The position numbers and the translations under genes are program-made. Shown here in pieces: positions 25,760-34,828 of a stretch of 64,000 bases of DNA (position 1 is its first letter; the number at the start of each line of letters is the position of its first letter). Source of the DNA: Laspinema palackyanum D2a (GTDB lineage: Bacteria; Cyanobacteriota; Cyanobacteriia; Cyanobacteriales; Laspinemataceae); contig JAMXFF010000015.1 of NCBI GenBank assembly GCA_025370845.1, positions 1 through 64,000 on the forward strand, written 5' to 3'. The notes under the pieces are model-generated. The model made no database searches and was not told the origin of the DNA. It was given only the letters and a program-made list of their open reading frames with translations.

Positions 25760-26053
25760 ATGCCCGAAGCCATCATTTCTGCTTTATTTGTGTTTGTTCT
25801 GGCTTCATTTGCTGGATTTGAAGTCATCAACAAAGTGCCACCCACTCTGCATACTCCCTTAATGTCCGGGGCAAATGCGATTTCCGGGATTGCCCTGTTA
25901 GGCGCCATTATCGTCGCAGGAGACCGGGATTGGAGTGTTACGGTGATTTTAGGATTAATTGCCGTCGTGTTTTCCACCATTAACGTCGTCGGTGGATTTC
26001 TCGTGACCGATCGGATGTTGCAAATGTTCAAGAAAAAAGAGGTGAAAGCATGA
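25760..26053 (+). CDS. pntA2: NAD(P) transhydrogenase subunit alpha part 2 (PntA2)
   Basis: A 97-residue membrane part of the alpha subunit with about three transmembrane helices (IISALFVFVLASFAGFEVIN, AISGIALLGAIIVAG, VTVILGLIAVVFSTINVVGG) and the conserved TDRMLQMF-KKKE end. It forms the proton channel with PntB. Overlaps pntB by four bases (ATGA), so the two are translationally coupled, while the gap to pntA1 holds a terminator. Confidence 0.96.
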   Translation: MPEAIISALFVFVLASFAGFEVINKVPPTLHTPLMSGANAISGIALLGAIIVAGDRDWSVTVILGLIAVVFSTINVVGGFLVTDRMLQMFKKKEVKA

Positions 26054-27456
26054 GCGACTTAATCCCAACCGGAATACAGTTAAGCTATTTAGTAGCATCA
26101 TCCTTATTTTTCGTCGGTTTGAAACAGTTGAGTTCACCGGCGACGGCCCGCAACGGCAATTTATTAGCATCCGTGGGGATGTTATTGGCGATCGTCGCCA
26201 CTCTGCTCGATCGCCAAGTGCTCAATTACGAGATGATTTTAATCGGGATTGCGATCGGTTCCGTCATTGGGGTTGTCTCCGCCCAGAAAGTGGAAATGAC
26301 CGCCATGCCGCAGATGGTCGGTCTCTTCAACGGGTTTGGGGGTGCTGCCTCTGCCCTAATTGCCGTCGGTGAATTCTGGCGCTACTATCAAAAATTCCAG
26401 CAACCGCCTCTGGATACCACCATCACCGCCTTACTCGGCATCTTAATCGGGGGGATTACCTTTACAGGTTCTCTCATGGCCTTTGCTAAACTGCAAGGAC
26501 TCGTCACCGGCAGACCGATTACCTTTCCCTTGCAACAACCTGTCAACGCCCTCCTCTTCGGCGGTTTCCTCGTTGGCAGTGTATATTTAGCCTTCAATCC
26601 CTTAAATACCCCAGTATTTTTGGCCTTAACCGGTGTTTCCTTAGTCCTGGGTGTGATGTTCGTAATTCCCATTGGCGGTGGGGATATGCCCGTGGTGATT
26701 TCCCTGTTAAACTCCTTTTCGGGTTTAGCGGCATCGGCAGCGGGTTTTGTGGTCATGAATAATATGCTGATCGTCGCCGGTGCCTTAGTCGGTGCCTCGG
26801 GGATCATCCTGACCGTGATTATGTGTAAAGCGATGAACCGATCGCTCACTAACGTCCTATTTGCCGCCTTCGGGACTGGGGAAGGGGGCGGAACTGCCGC
26901 TGCTGTTGGGGACATGGGCGATAAAACCGTGCGCTCCATCGACTCGGAAGAAAGTGCGATGATGTTAGGATATGCCCGTTCCGTCGTCATCGTTCCCGGA
27001 TATGGCATGGCCGTCGCCCAAGCGCAACACGCCGTCCGAGAATTGGCCGATCAATTAGACCGATTAGGTGTAGAAGTCAAATATGCCATTCACCCCGTAG
27101 CGGGTCGGATGCCTGGACACATGAATGTCTTACTGGCAGAGGCCAATGTGCCTTACGAACAGTTGTATGACATGGAAGATATCAATGCCGAATTCGATCG
27201 CACCGATGTCGCCTTAGTGATTGGCGCAAACGATGTAGTCAATCCTGCCGCCCGAGACAATGCCTCCAGTCCAATTTTCGGAATGCCGATTTTGGAAGTC
27301 GATAAAGCGAGTCATACCATTGTCATCAAACGCGGCATGAGTACCGGGTTTGCCGGAATTGACAATGATTTGTTCTACAAAGATAAGACCATGATGCTGT
27401 TTGGTAGTGCAAAAGATGTGATTACCAAATTGGTCTCTGAAGTCAAGCAGTTGTAA
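26050..27456 (+). CDS. pntB: NAD(P) transhydrogenase subunit beta (PntB)
   Basis: A 468-residue subunit with an N-terminal block of about nine membrane helices (to about residue 270) and the C-terminal NADP-binding dIII domain about 290-468 (VIVPGYGMAVAQAQHAVREL, HPVAGRMPGHMNVLLAEA, VALVIGANDVVNPAAR, KRGMSTGFAGIDNDLFY). All key dIII motifs are intact. Last gene of the pnt operon, closed by a strong terminator at 27495. Confidence 0.97.
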   Translation: MSDLIPTGIQLSYLVASSLFFVGLKQLSSPATARNGNLLASVGMLLAIVATLLDRQVLNYEMILIGIAIGSVIGVVSAQKVEMTAMPQMVGLFNGFGGAASALIAVGEFWRYYQKFQQPPLDTTITALLGILIGGITFTGSLMAFAKLQGLVTGRPITFPLQQPVNALLFGGFLVGSVYLAFNPLNTPVFLALTGVSLVLGVMFVIPIGGGDMPVVISLLNSFSGLAASAAGFVVMNNMLIVAGALVGASGIILTVIMCKAMNRSLTNVLFAAFGTGEGGGTAAAVGDMGDKTVRSIDSEESAMMLGYARSVVIVPGYGMAVAQAQHAVRELADQLDRLGVEVKYAIHPVAGRMPGHMNVLLAEANVPYEQLYDMEDINAEFDRTDVALVIGANDVVNPAARDNASSPIFGMPILEVDKASHTIVIKRGMSTGFAGIDNDLFYKDKTMMLFGSAKDVITKLVSEVKQL

Positions 27457-27494
27457 GTGAATTAGGACTTACATAGTCTTGTAGAATCAACCTT

Positions 27495-27537
27495 AAATGG
27501 AGGGGCGAGAAAACGAATCGCCCCTCCATTTATTTAT
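27495..27537 (+). terminator. Terminator of the pnt operon
   Basis: AAATGGAGGGGCGA / TCGCCCCTCCATTT, a 14-bp perfect stem with a 9-base loop, followed by ATTTATTA. Confidence 0.75.
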
Positions 27538-27661
27538 TAGGGGTCAGGACTTAGGCCGATTTTCAAAATCTGCGTAAGTCCTGTTGTTGAAAAAATTGAT
27601 AAAATCAGAGGGATAGCTTCTATCATTAACCAATCCTTTGTAAACCTTTGACTTCAATCTG

Positions 27662-27892
27662 ATGACAATCACGAGTGAAACAATTAAACAAGAGCTCGAT
27701 CGCCTGAGTGACGAACAACTTCGTGCTGTTGCTGATTTTATTGCCTTCCTCAAATTTCGAGATCGACGCGATCGTGTCAACCTCACCGCCAACCAGCTTG
27801 CTTCCCTGGCAACTGAGTTTGCGGAAGAAGACCGCACTTTGGCAGAAGCAGGAATGGATGATTATGTAGAACTGTTGGGTCAGGAAGATTAA
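27662..27892 (+). CDS. Antitoxin-like protein upstream of a mazF remnant
   Basis: A 76-residue protein, MTITSETIKQELDRLSDEQL, with a DFIAFLKFRDRRDR helix and an acidic C-terminus (MDDYVELLGQED). Small acidic proteins of this make-up often precede MazF/PemK toxins in cyanobacteria. It ends 2 bp before the toxin start, the usual tight spacing. Since the toxin gene is broken, this antitoxin has probably lost its partner in cis. Confidence 0.7.
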   Translation: MTITSETIKQELDRLSDEQLRAVADFIAFLKFRDRRDRVNLTANQLASLATEFAEEDRTLAEAGMDDYVELLGQED

Positions 27893-27894
27893 CC

Positions 27895-28254
27895 ATGACG
27901 AACCCAATTAAACGGGGAGAAGTTTGGTTAGCAAATCTCAATCCCACTCAAGGTTCTGAACAAGCGGGGATTCGCCCAGTAATTATATTCCAAAATGATA
28001 TTGTTTCTCAGTTTTCCACAACAACCCTGGCCATTCCCCTTACAACCAACCAACGTCGTGCCGCTTTGCCAATTTGTCTGGCGATCGCCCAAGGAGATGG
28101 CGGACAAAAAGAGTAAATTTTAATTAAGGAGATGGAACTCGAAAATCAGGATAAAACCCAGGACAAGCCATACCTATTGAAAAAATTTCAAAATAAAGCA
28201 TTGCAGTATTAGAACCAGCCATTGCTGAACTTTCCTCAATACAAAGTCACGGGG
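27895..28254 (+). pseudogene. MazF/PemK-type toxin, broken
   Basis: Intact N-terminal part of 73 residues: KRGEVWLANLNPTQGSEQAG, RPVIIFQNDIVSQFSTTTLA, IPLTTN, then it stops at QKE (28116). MazF proteins are normally about 110 residues. From 28164 a different frame gives QAIPIEKISK, a stop (TAA at 28194), then SIAVLEPAIAELSSIQSHGD, which reads like the missing MazF C-terminus. So a frameshift or deletion near 28116 and a nonsense change have inactivated the gene. The beta-barrel RNase needs its C-terminal part. Confidence 0.75.
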
Positions 28255-28634
28255 ATATAGGGTTGAAAATTCTCAAAATCTTTATCAGTTGTCAAGATGC
28301 TATACTGCCAGTTGTGAGCTACAGAACAAATTAAAAAATCAGTATTTGAACCTTGGATTCCATTGCGGCGACAGGTATTAAAAAAATCTGCGGCAAGTTC
28401 ATAGTCTGCTGTTGTTATGTCTAAGTCTGGAAAAGCATGAAAATAGTCTCTCAATTGAGTGAATTGTTCTGGGTGACGAACGCCTGAAAGGACTTCTTGG
28501 CGAATTGCACCCAGCAAAACTACTCTTCCATTTGTAATCAACTCTTGCAATGCCTTAACCTGAGAAATCTCATCGGGGGGCCTATTCCGTCGTAAGGCGA
28601 GGGACCAGACCGAAGTATCAACGATAACTTTCAT
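28236..28634 (-). CDS. vapC: VapC-type PIN domain toxin
   Basis: A 132-residue PIN ribonuclease. The metal-binding acidic residues are present: D6 in VIVDTSVWS, E47 in RQEVLSG, D99 in GSNTDFLICSVA and D117 in LTTDKDF. Start codon overlaps the antitoxin stop by four bases (ATGA), the standard vapBC layout. Its 3' end overlaps the decayed tail of the convergent mazF by some 20 bases, so two toxin-antitoxin systems sit tail to tail here. Confidence 0.92.
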   Translation of the reverse strand: MKVIVDTSVWSLALRRNRPPDEISQVKALQELITNGRVVLLGAIRQEVLSGVRHPEQFTQLRDYFHAFPDLDITTADYELAADFFNTCRRNGIQGSNTDFLICSVAHNWQYSILTTDKDFENFQPYIPVTLY

Positions 28635-28831
28635 TCGATTTTTCGTTGCTGTTTGTAATCATAGTTTTCCTCATAATCTATGGTCCCAAATAATTCTAAT
28701 ATTTTCTGTTGCTGACGCCGTTGAATGTATTCCCGCAAAGCATCTTCTATTAATTGATTTTCTGTGGAAAAGTTACTCAAGGCTAGAGCCTCAGCAATCA
28801 GTTGTTGATCGATCTCAATGGGGATTTTCAT
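28631..28831 (-). CDS. vapB: VapB-type antitoxin
   Basis: A 66-residue protein MKIPIEIDQQLIAEALALSN with the ribbon-helix-helix style N-terminus (short beta strand, then helices ALSNFSTENQLIEDALREYI) and a charged C-terminal tail (RRQQQKILELFGTIDYEENY) that would bind VapC. Typical size. It should repress its own promoter together with VapC; no operator was identified in the 50 bp to the next gene. Confidence 0.88.
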   Translation of the reverse strand: MKIPIEIDQQLIAEALALSNFSTENQLIEDALREYIQRRQQQKILELFGTIDYEENYDYKQQRKIE

Positions 28832-28881
28832 GGTTGACCGTTAGTTAAGTATGTATTGCCACTCTACGAAATGTGTTTCCA

Positions 28882-29976
28882 TCACCCAAAACTGACTCCG
28901 GTGGGTTGGACGCACTCTAAATTATCTACCTTCCACACTTGACCATCGAGGGCCATTTGTTCGATTAAACTAGCTAATCTGAGCGCTTTGAGGGCTTGTT
29001 CTCCGCCGACAGAGGGTTTATTGCCACCGCGAACACAACTAATAAAGTGTTCTAATTCAGCGTGTAAGGGTTCAATATTACTGGTATAAACTTTTTCGAT
29101 TAAGCCATCCTGCCGGTACAACACTTGACCATATTCTGTCCTATAATTCGCTGTTGTTTTCCGGTGGATTAAAATTTCATTGTTGAGAAAATCGGCTTCG
29201 GTTAGGGAATTTTTGCAATGGGTGACGATGCGTCGTAATTTGCGGTGGGTGACTTTACTGGCGGTGACGGTGGCAATTACGCCATTGGCAAATCCCAAGG
29301 TGGCAGTGACATAATCTAAATAAGAATTGGCTTGCGAGGTGTCTTGACTGGTGCGACTACCACTGGCGGTTAATCGCACGACGGGGGCGGCAGCTAATTC
29401 TAAAATGAGGTCGATGTCGTGGATCATTAAATCCAAGACGACGGAGACATCGTTTGCCCGATCGCTGTAGGGACTCATGCGGTGAGCTTCGATCGCCAGC
29501 ACTTGTTCAGTTTTGAGAACCTTGCTCAATTCCTGGAATGCCGGATTAAACCGTTCAATATGACCCACTTGCAGAATACATCCCGATTCGGCTGCCTCAT
29601 TCACCAGGGATTCCGCTTCAGCAATACTGGCGGCGATCGGTTTTTCAATTAACACATGAACCCCCGACTGCAGGCAAGTCATTCCGACAGCATGATGCAG
29701 GCGCGTGGGAACCGCAATACAAACCGCATCCACATGAGGCAGCAAATCTTGATAATCTTCAAAAAAGCGAATTCGATATTTACTGGCAATGTCGAGTCCG
29801 CGCTCTACATTAACATCAGCCACACCGACTAATTCAATATCTTTGAGCAAACTCAGAACGCGGGTATGATGCTGTCCCATACTGCCCACGCCGATCACCC
29901 CAATTCGCAAGGGTTCCGGTTGAGTTTTGAGATTATGATGATTCAATTGCCGAGCTTTCATGGGATTATTTTGCAC
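28882..29976 (-). CDS. Gfo/Idh/MocA family NAD(P)-dependent oxidoreductase
   Basis: A 364-residue protein. N-terminal Rossmann fold with GVIGVGSMGQHHTRVL (GxGxxG) and the family EKP motif in VLIEKPIAASIAEA; then a C-terminal alpha/beta substrate domain with MIHDIDLILELAA, whose HDIDL is near the usual catalytic His. Members act on sugars, sugar nucleotides or bilin-like substrates, and the exact substrate cannot be told here. Monocistronic, with 368 bp of upstream spacer. Confidence 0.88.
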   Translation of the reverse strand: MQNNPMKARQLNHHNLKTQPEPLRIGVIGVGSMGQHHTRVLSLLKDIELVGVADVNVERGLDIASKYRIRFFEDYQDLLPHVDAVCIAVPTRLHHAVGMTCLQSGVHVLIEKPIAASIAEAESLVNEAAESGCILQVGHIERFNPAFQELSKVLKTEQVLAIEAHRMSPYSDRANDVSVVLDLMIHDIDLILELAAAPVVRLTASGSRTSQDTSQANSYLDYVTATLGFANGVIATVTASKVTHRKLRRIVTHCKNSLTEADFLNNEILIHRKTTANYRTEYGQVLYRQDGLIEKVYTSNIEPLHAELEHFISCVRGGNKPSVGGEQALKALRLASLIEQMALDGQVWKVDNLECVQPTGVSFG

Positions 29977-30204
29977 TCCTTGATGTCTCCTCCACCACCA
30001 TTAGTCAGAGCCGCTTGACAGGCATCTGGCCTCGCACACCAACCCGATAGTATCACAGGCGCTTCCGTTGTAAAGATTTACAACATTTTCGACCCCCTCC
30101 AGTATAGAGTTGGAAACGGATTTTCGAGGGAGAGCGCTTTCCATCTCCCCCCAACCCTTCAAAAAAAAGCCACCCTCAAGGGGGCGGTACAGTCACAGTT
30201 AGCC

Positions 30205-30269
30205 AAAGCGGGTTTCTTGACCCAATTTCTGCTTAGAGGCAACAAATTAGGGTCAGAAACCCGCTTTCT
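30205..30269. repeat. Paired AAGCGGGTTTCTT / AGAAACCCGCTTTCT palindromes
   Basis: Same design as 21499-21567, with CGGG changed to GCGG on both sides. It fills part of the 29977-30344 gap, which otherwise holds only short GC palindromes such as CCACCCTCAAGGGGG. Confidence 0.7.
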
Positions 30270-30344
30270 CGTCCGACTCATTGAATGGGGAACCGAGGTC
30301 CTAGCCCTGAACTAACGGAGGACCATCATGAATCCGGCTAAAAC

Positions 30345-30695
30345 TTAAAACGTGGAGCCATTCCAGCCCCACATGGAACCCTCGGCATCGGTAAATTCGA
30401 TATAGATCCGATTTTGCGGAACCCCGATCGCCTGATGAATCTTATTGCAAAAATCTTTGCTCATCGCTTGTGTTTGTTCCGGACGGATCGTCCCTACACT
30501 CTTAACTTCGATGTAGCAAACCGGGTCAAAGGTTCCGGCAAATGTCATCGGTACATCCGCATTAAACGCCGTCATCACATAAGATTCAGGTTTCCCCAGA
30601 TGCTTCGCCAAGCTGGAGGAAAGTCCCTTGAGTAGGGTCGCAATTGCAGCATCCTCCGGTGTAGACACGGAAGTTTTAACTTTAATCAGGGGCAT
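30345..30695 (-). CDS. MIF/phenylpyruvate tautomerase-like protein
   Basis: A 116-residue member of the macrophage-migration-inhibitory-factor/tautomerase superfamily. After the start Met comes Pro (MPLIKVKTS); this P1 is the catalytic base of the family once Met is removed. Other family features: KPESYVMTAFNADVPMTFAG, IEVKSVGTI and the C-terminal RIYIEFTDAEGSMWGWNGSTF. Physiological substrate unknown. It lies 67 bp upstream of and on the same strand as a flavin reductase-like gene. Confidence 0.88.
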   Translation of the reverse strand: MPLIKVKTSVSTPEDAAIATLLKGLSSSLAKHLGKPESYVMTAFNADVPMTFAGTFDPVCYIEVKSVGTIRPEQTQAMSKDFCNKIHQAIGVPQNRIYIEFTDAEGSMWGWNGSTF

Positions 30696-30761
30696 AAATT
30701 GACCTTCTAACTTGCGTCTTTCTGATTCAAATCGGGATCCCGAAACAGTCTCTATCCCAAA

Positions 30762-31241
30762 TTATCCGCCGTAATTCCATCCCGTGCTTTCCAGCAACAA
30801 GGGTTCCCCTTCGCGGTGGACTCCTGCGGCAATCACTTCACCGACAAAGACGGTGTGATCGCCCTTTTTCACCGAACCCACCACATTACATTCCACATAC
30901 CCCAGGGAGTCTGAGATAATCGGACAGCCGGTTTCTCCCAGATAAAACTCCACATCTTCAAATTTATCCCCCACCCGGCGCTGGGGTTTAAAGAATTTTT
31001 GGGCTAAGTCTTTTTGTCCCGCTTCTAAGACACTCAGGGCAAAGACGCCACTGGCTTCAATCATGGCATGGGACCCGGAATCTTGTTTAACACAGTTGAT
31101 GACTAAGGGGGGTTCAAAAGACCCCTGCATCACCCAACTGGCGGTGAATCCGTTGACATTTTCCCCATCTTTGACACCGCAAATATAGAGTCCGTGGGGA
31201 ATCTTGCGGAGGATTGTTTTTTTCGCTTGTTCGTCTAGCAA
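30762..31241 (-). CDS. Flavin reductase-like FMN-binding protein
   Basis: A 159-residue FMN-binding split-barrel protein of the flavin reductase-like family, similar to the C-terminal domain of cyanobacterial flavodiiron proteins: KIPHGLYICGVKDGENVNGF, TASWVMQGSFEPPLVINCVK, FALSVLEAGQKDLAQKFFKP and GDHTVFVGEVIAAG. It should reduce or hold FMN using NAD(P)H. Probably in one unit with the tautomerase-like gene downstream. Confidence 0.9.
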   Translation of the reverse strand: MLDEQAKKTILRKIPHGLYICGVKDGENVNGFTASWVMQGSFEPPLVINCVKQDSGSHAMIEASGVFALSVLEAGQKDLAQKFFKPQRRVGDKFEDVEFYLGETGCPIISDSLGYVECNVVGSVKKGDHTVFVGEVIAAGVHREGEPLLLESTGWNYGG

Positions 31242-31303
31242 GGCTTTACCTATCTCTCGATACAGAACTGATGGTCATTTATATTAGAGTATCCGACGGG
31301 GCA

Positions 31304-32143
31304 TCATCCCTGCTGAGGGGTCGGTCGAAACAGGTGGCTATGTTCTGGATGGTAGAGGCGCGATCGCCCGGTTTCTTTCCCTCCCTGGGTTTTCACTTCC
31401 GCCAAAGCTGGACTAATTAAATACAGGGTCGTCCGAATTAAGTTTTCTGCCTGAGTGACTCGCGCCATCTCTTTCAGAGGGACCACAACAATTTTTTCAT
31501 CGGGCCACCCAATTCGGTAGCAGATGGCGACGGGCATTTCTGCGGGATAATGTTCCATCAGTTTGGCTTGAGCCTCTGCAATGTGGCGCGCACTCAAATA
31601 CAGGCACAAACTGGCTTTATGGGCGGCTAAAGCGGCTAATTCTTCCGATTCCGGGACGGAGGAGGCTCGACCACTGACCCGGGTGAGGATGATGGTTTGC
31701 ACCAATTCCGGGACCGTGAGTTCCAGGTTGAGTTTGGCTGCTGCCGCTTGAAAAGCACTAATTCCCGGGATAATTTCCCAGGGAATGTCCGCATCGGCTA
31801 AGGCTTGCAGTTGTTCGGAGATGGCACTGTAGAGGCTGGGGTCCCCGGAATGGAGGCGAACGACAGACTGACCTTGCCGTACTCGCTCAATCATGATCGG
31901 TAAGATGTCTTCTAGGGTTTTATTGCTAGTGGGAATGACTTCAGCATCTGGGCGAACCCCTGCTAAAATTTGTTGGGGAATCAGGGAGTCGGCGTAGAGA
32001 ATCGTATCGGCGATCGCCAGGATTTTTTGAGCTTTGACCGTTAATAAATCCGGGTCACCAGGTCCGGCCCCAACGATATAAACGCCCGGTTTAAGTACAG
32101 CCCAGTCGGTTGGTTGTTGGTCCGTTGGTTGGAGTTTTGACAT
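31304..32143 (-). CDS. cobM: Precorrin-4 C11-methyltransferase CobM
   Basis: A 279-residue SAM-dependent tetrapyrrole methylase in cobalamin ring synthesis. Seen: VYIVGAGPGDPDLLTVKA, ADSLIPQQILAG, VRLHSGDPSLYSAISEQL (SAM loop), IPGISAFQAAAAKLNLELT, ICYRIGWPDEKIV. The GDPSLYSA and LIPQQIL forms are those of CobM rather than CobI/CobJ. Start at ATG 32143 (MSKLQPTD), one of two nearby. No cobalamin riboswitch was recognised upstream. Confidence 0.9.
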   Translation of the reverse strand: MSKLQPTDQQPTDWAVLKPGVYIVGAGPGDPDLLTVKAQKILAIADTILYADSLIPQQILAGVRPDAEVIPTSNKTLEDILPIMIERVRQGQSVVRLHSGDPSLYSAISEQLQALADADIPWEIIPGISAFQAAAAKLNLELTVPELVQTIILTRVSGRASSVPESEELAALAAHKASLCLYLSARHIAEAQAKLMEHYPAEMPVAICYRIGWPDEKIVVVPLKEMARVTQAENLIRTTLYLISPALAEVKTQGGKETGRSRLYHPEHSHLFRPTPQQG

Positions 32144-32199
32144 CAAAATCAAACAAAAAAAGCAAAAGGATTGGGAAGGTTCCGGATAGTACCCAGGCT

Positions 32200-32264
32200 A
32201 TGAGGTAATCAAGCACTGGTAGATGCACCCTGATTCACCCCTAGAATTTATTCTAGGGTTTTTT
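32200..32264 (+). ncRNA. Candidate small RNA a, with intrinsic terminator
   Basis: GTAGATGCACCCTGAT (32219-32234) is followed three bases later by the terminator CCCTAGAA-TTTA-TTCTAGGG plus T-tract (32239-32264), which has no plus-strand gene upstream to end. The same 16 bases precede a terminator at 51628. The 5' end is a guess. It may belong to the Yfr2/Cyano-1 family of cyanobacterial RNAs, but I cannot confirm that. Confidence 0.5.
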
Positions 32265-32306
32265 CTTTTTTGGGGTCAATGTTCAGGCCGGTTTACAGTA
32301 AAAGTT

Positions 32307-32375
32307 AGAAACCGGGTTTCTTGACAACATCTGGGGAAATTTTCCCTAAATTTGGGTAAGAAACCCGGTTTCTTG
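32307..32375. repeat. Paired AGAAACCGGGTTTCTT palindromes
   Basis: AGAAACCGGGTTTCTTG and AAGAAACCCGGTTTCTTG frame a ~35-bp spacer downstream of lgt. Same family as 21499, 30205 and 42015. Confidence 0.8.
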
Positions 32376-32398
32376 TCCTGATTTTTTTGGGGTAATTT

Positions 32399-33265
32399 CT
32401 AGGAAGAAGAGGTTTCCCCATTGCTGCGGGATACGACATCCGGCAAAGGACGATTGAACCCATAAAGCCAGATTAATCCAGCGATGCCTAGGACAATACC
32501 CGTTAAACTGACAAACTGAGCCATGCGTAGGGGACCGAACATTAAGCTATCGAGTCGCAACCCTTCAATCCAGAAGCGACCGCAGCTATAGACGGCCATA
32601 TAGACTAAAAATAATGTGCCGACTTTTAAACGGGGTTTGCCTTTTAGGTCCCGAAAAAATAAAAACAGTAATAAGGCAAATAAGGCCAGATTCCACAGGG
32701 ATTCATATAAAAAAGTGGGATGGAAATACTGCTCGCCAACATATTGAAAGGGACGAGATTCCGGGGGAATATAGAGTCTCCAGGGTAAATTCGTGGGTCT
32801 GCCGAAGGCTTCGGAATTAAAGAAGTTGCCCCAGCGTCCGATCGCCTGACCTAAAATTAGAGAAGGTGCGACTAAATCGGCTAATTGCCAGAAGGGAATT
32901 CGTTTGAGTCGGGCAAAAATCAACGTGGCGATCGTCCCGCCAAGAATTGCGCCGTGAATGGCAATCCCTCCTCGCCAAATGGCAAAGATTTGGCCCGGAT
33001 TGTCGGCATAGTTTTCCCACTGAAACAAAACATAATACAGTCGCGCCAAGGGAATCGCGCCCACCACTAACCAGAGGATCAAGTCCCCCATCAGGTCCGG
33101 GTTGACGTTGCGGCGTTTGGCTAAAAATTGCGAGAGACTGACGCCAATCAAGACGGCAGTGGCAATTAAGAACCCATACCAACGAATGGTTAGGGGTCCG
33201 ATTTCGACGATGATCGGGCCTGGGGAGGCAAAGGTCAAGGCTAGGGGTAGAGTAACAAGAGTCAT
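32399..33265 (-). CDS. lgt: Prolipoprotein diacylglyceryl transferase Lgt
   Basis: A 288-residue membrane enzyme that adds diacylglycerol to the lipobox Cys of prolipoproteins. About seven hydrophobic helices; the Lgt signature stretch [13 protein letters not shown] motif, and the [17 protein letters not shown] block are present, along with [12 protein letters not shown] and [12 protein letters not shown] prefer ATG 33265 ([17 protein letters not shown]), since the 25 codons before it are charged and not family-like. Confidence 0.95.
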   Translation of the reverse strand: MTLVTLPLALTFASPGPIIVEIGPLTIRWYGFLIATAVLIGVSLSQFLAKRRNVNPDLMGDLILWLVVGAIPLARLYYVLFQWENYADNPGQIFAIWRGGIAIHGAILGGTIATLIFARLKRIPFWQLADLVAPSLILGQAIGRWGNFFNSEAFGRPTNLPWRLYIPPESRPFQYVGEQYFHPTFLYESLWNLALFALLLFLFFRDLKGKPRLKVGTLFLVYMAVYSCGRFWIEGLRLDSLMFGPLRMAQFVSLTGIVLGIAGLIWLYGFNRPLPDVVSRSNGETSSS

Positions 33266-33460
33266 AACCTTAATAGTAAGCGCTTGGGGGGACGACAGGT
33301 GCAGTTGCCTTGTTTCGGTTTCGTTTCTAGGGTACTTCACGGAATGAAGTCATTGAGGTAAAAAATAATCAGGGGGTCAAATCTTTGCTATCTTCATGGG
33401 GAGATAGGCTCGATCGCCTTGAGACCCAAGGGCAATTCTATTTAATCGGTTTTAAGTCAG

Positions 33461-34291
33461 ATGAACTTTCCCCTAGCGCGGCAATCGTTCTACCAAGAGA
33501 TTCACCAAAACGACGACCAAATCGATCTCGCCAAGGCAGCGCTGTACATCGCGCAAGAAGAATACCCCACTCTGGATCCGGCGGAATATCTCAATATTCT
33601 GGATGTGATGGCAGGGGAGGTTGCACAACGGTTAAAGGATCAACGCTATCCTTTGCGAATTGTTAAAGCGATCAATGACTATCTCTTTGAAGATTTGGGG
33701 TTTACCGGGAATACCCGGGATTATTATGACCCCTGTAATAGTTTTCTGAATGATGCGATCGCCCGTCGGACTGGCATCCCCATCACCCTGGCCTTAATTT
33801 ACCTGGAAATTGCAAGGCGGCTGGATTTTCCAATGGTGGGAATCGGGATGCCGGGACATTTTTTAATTCGCCCAGAGTTTGAAGGCGCGGGTATTTTTGT
33901 AGATGCGTTTAATCGGGGGGAGGTGTTGTTCACAGAAGACTGCGAACAGCGTCTCCAGCAAATTTATGGTCCGGAAGTGTCCATGCGTCCGGAGTTTTTA
34001 AAAGCGGTGACGCGCAAAGAGTTTTTGGCCCGGATGCTGAGCAATTTGAAGATGATTTATCTGAATCGCGGGGATTCGGAGAAATGTCTAGGGGCGATCG
34101 AACGGATTTTGCTGTTGTTTCCAGATTCACCGTTGGAATTGCGCGATCGCGGTTTGTTTTACTATCAAAATGGCCGATGGGCCCAGGCCCGTCAGGACTT
34201 ACAAACCTATTTGGACCGCGTTCCCCATGCCGAAGATGCCTCAGTAATTCGGCAAATTCTCGATCGCCTCCGTTGGCAAGAGAATGAGTAA
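33461..34291 (+). CDS. SirB1-like transglutaminase-fold / TPR protein
   Basis: A 276-residue protein with the SirB1 N-terminal transglutaminase-like domain: LDPAEYLNILDVMA, GFTGNTRDYYDPCNSFLNDA (conserved NSFL), IARRTGIPITLALIYLEIAR, VGIGMPGHFLIRP, FVDAFNRGEVL; then tetratricopeptide-type helices about 190-270 (IYLNRGDSEKCLGAIERILL, GLFYYQNGRWAQARQDLQTY). Function is undefined in bacteria. It reads divergently from lgt. Confidence 0.88.
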   Translation: MNFPLARQSFYQEIHQNDDQIDLAKAALYIAQEEYPTLDPAEYLNILDVMAGEVAQRLKDQRYPLRIVKAINDYLFEDLGFTGNTRDYYDPCNSFLNDAIARRTGIPITLALIYLEIARRLDFPMVGIGMPGHFLIRPEFEGAGIFVDAFNRGEVLFTEDCEQRLQQIYGPEVSMRPEFLKAVTRKEFLARMLSNLKMIYLNRGDSEKCLGAIERILLLFPDSPLELRDRGLFYYQNGRWAQARQDLQTYLDRVPHAEDASVIRQILDRLRWQENE

Positions 34292-34366
34292 GGAAAAATT
34301 TAAAACCGCTCTTGCATATCCCTCTAATTTTGTCAATACTTTCTTTAGAAATAACTTTTAATGAAT

Positions 34367-34828
34367 TTACGTTTCGGCTAGATTCGGATCAATTTGTTCA
34401 GCAATTTGTTTGAGGCGATGGAGTTGGGCCTGCATATCTTTCTGGGTCCAGGTTGCAGCAAACAAATTAAAGCCCCAGGCGACTACGGGATTGGGAATTT
34501 CAAATTCAAAACGATTGACCAGTCGAGTCTGATTGCCGTCGGGTTGACAATCCCAGCGATCGCAACCTTTGAAAAATCCCTGAAACTCCCAGACAATCAG
34601 TCCCGGTTCCCGTTGGGCGATCGCACAGTTTAAGCTCGGTTGCAACAAGGGAATATTCAAAATAAACCGACTACGACTCCCCACAGAGGTATCCCATTCG
34701 CCAATCGGTTCGCAACGCAAGGCAGGATTTAACCACTGGTGCATTAAAGCGCGATCGGTAATACAGTAATCAACCACCGTAGGACTCGCCTGAATTTGAA
34801 TAGACTGTTCAAAGACTTGAGATGACAT
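34367..34828 (-). CDS. SRPBCC (START-like) family protein
   Basis: A 153-residue polyketide cyclase/START-fold protein: QIQASPTVVDYCITDRALMH, WLNPALRCEPIGEWDTSVGS, an internal beta-rich hydrophobic pocket region and a C-terminal helix MQAQLHRLKQIAEQID. Such proteins bind hydrophobic ligands; the ligand is unknown. Single gene, with 382 bp of apparently empty spacer (34829-35210) between it and the next, divergent gene. Confidence 0.82.
   Translation of the reverse strand: MSSQVFEQSIQIQASPTVVDYCITDRALMHQWLNPALRCEPIGEWDTSVGSRSRFILNIPLLQPSLNCAIAQREPGLIVWEFQGFFKGCDRWDCQPDGNQTRLVNRFEFEIPNPVVAWGFNLFAATWTQKDMQAQLHRLKQIAEQIDPNLAET

Noticed and set aside
32144..32398. Cobalamin riboswitch upstream of cobM
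   Set aside because: No B12-box-like segment was seen; the only structure is the plus-strand terminator of the candidate small RNA.
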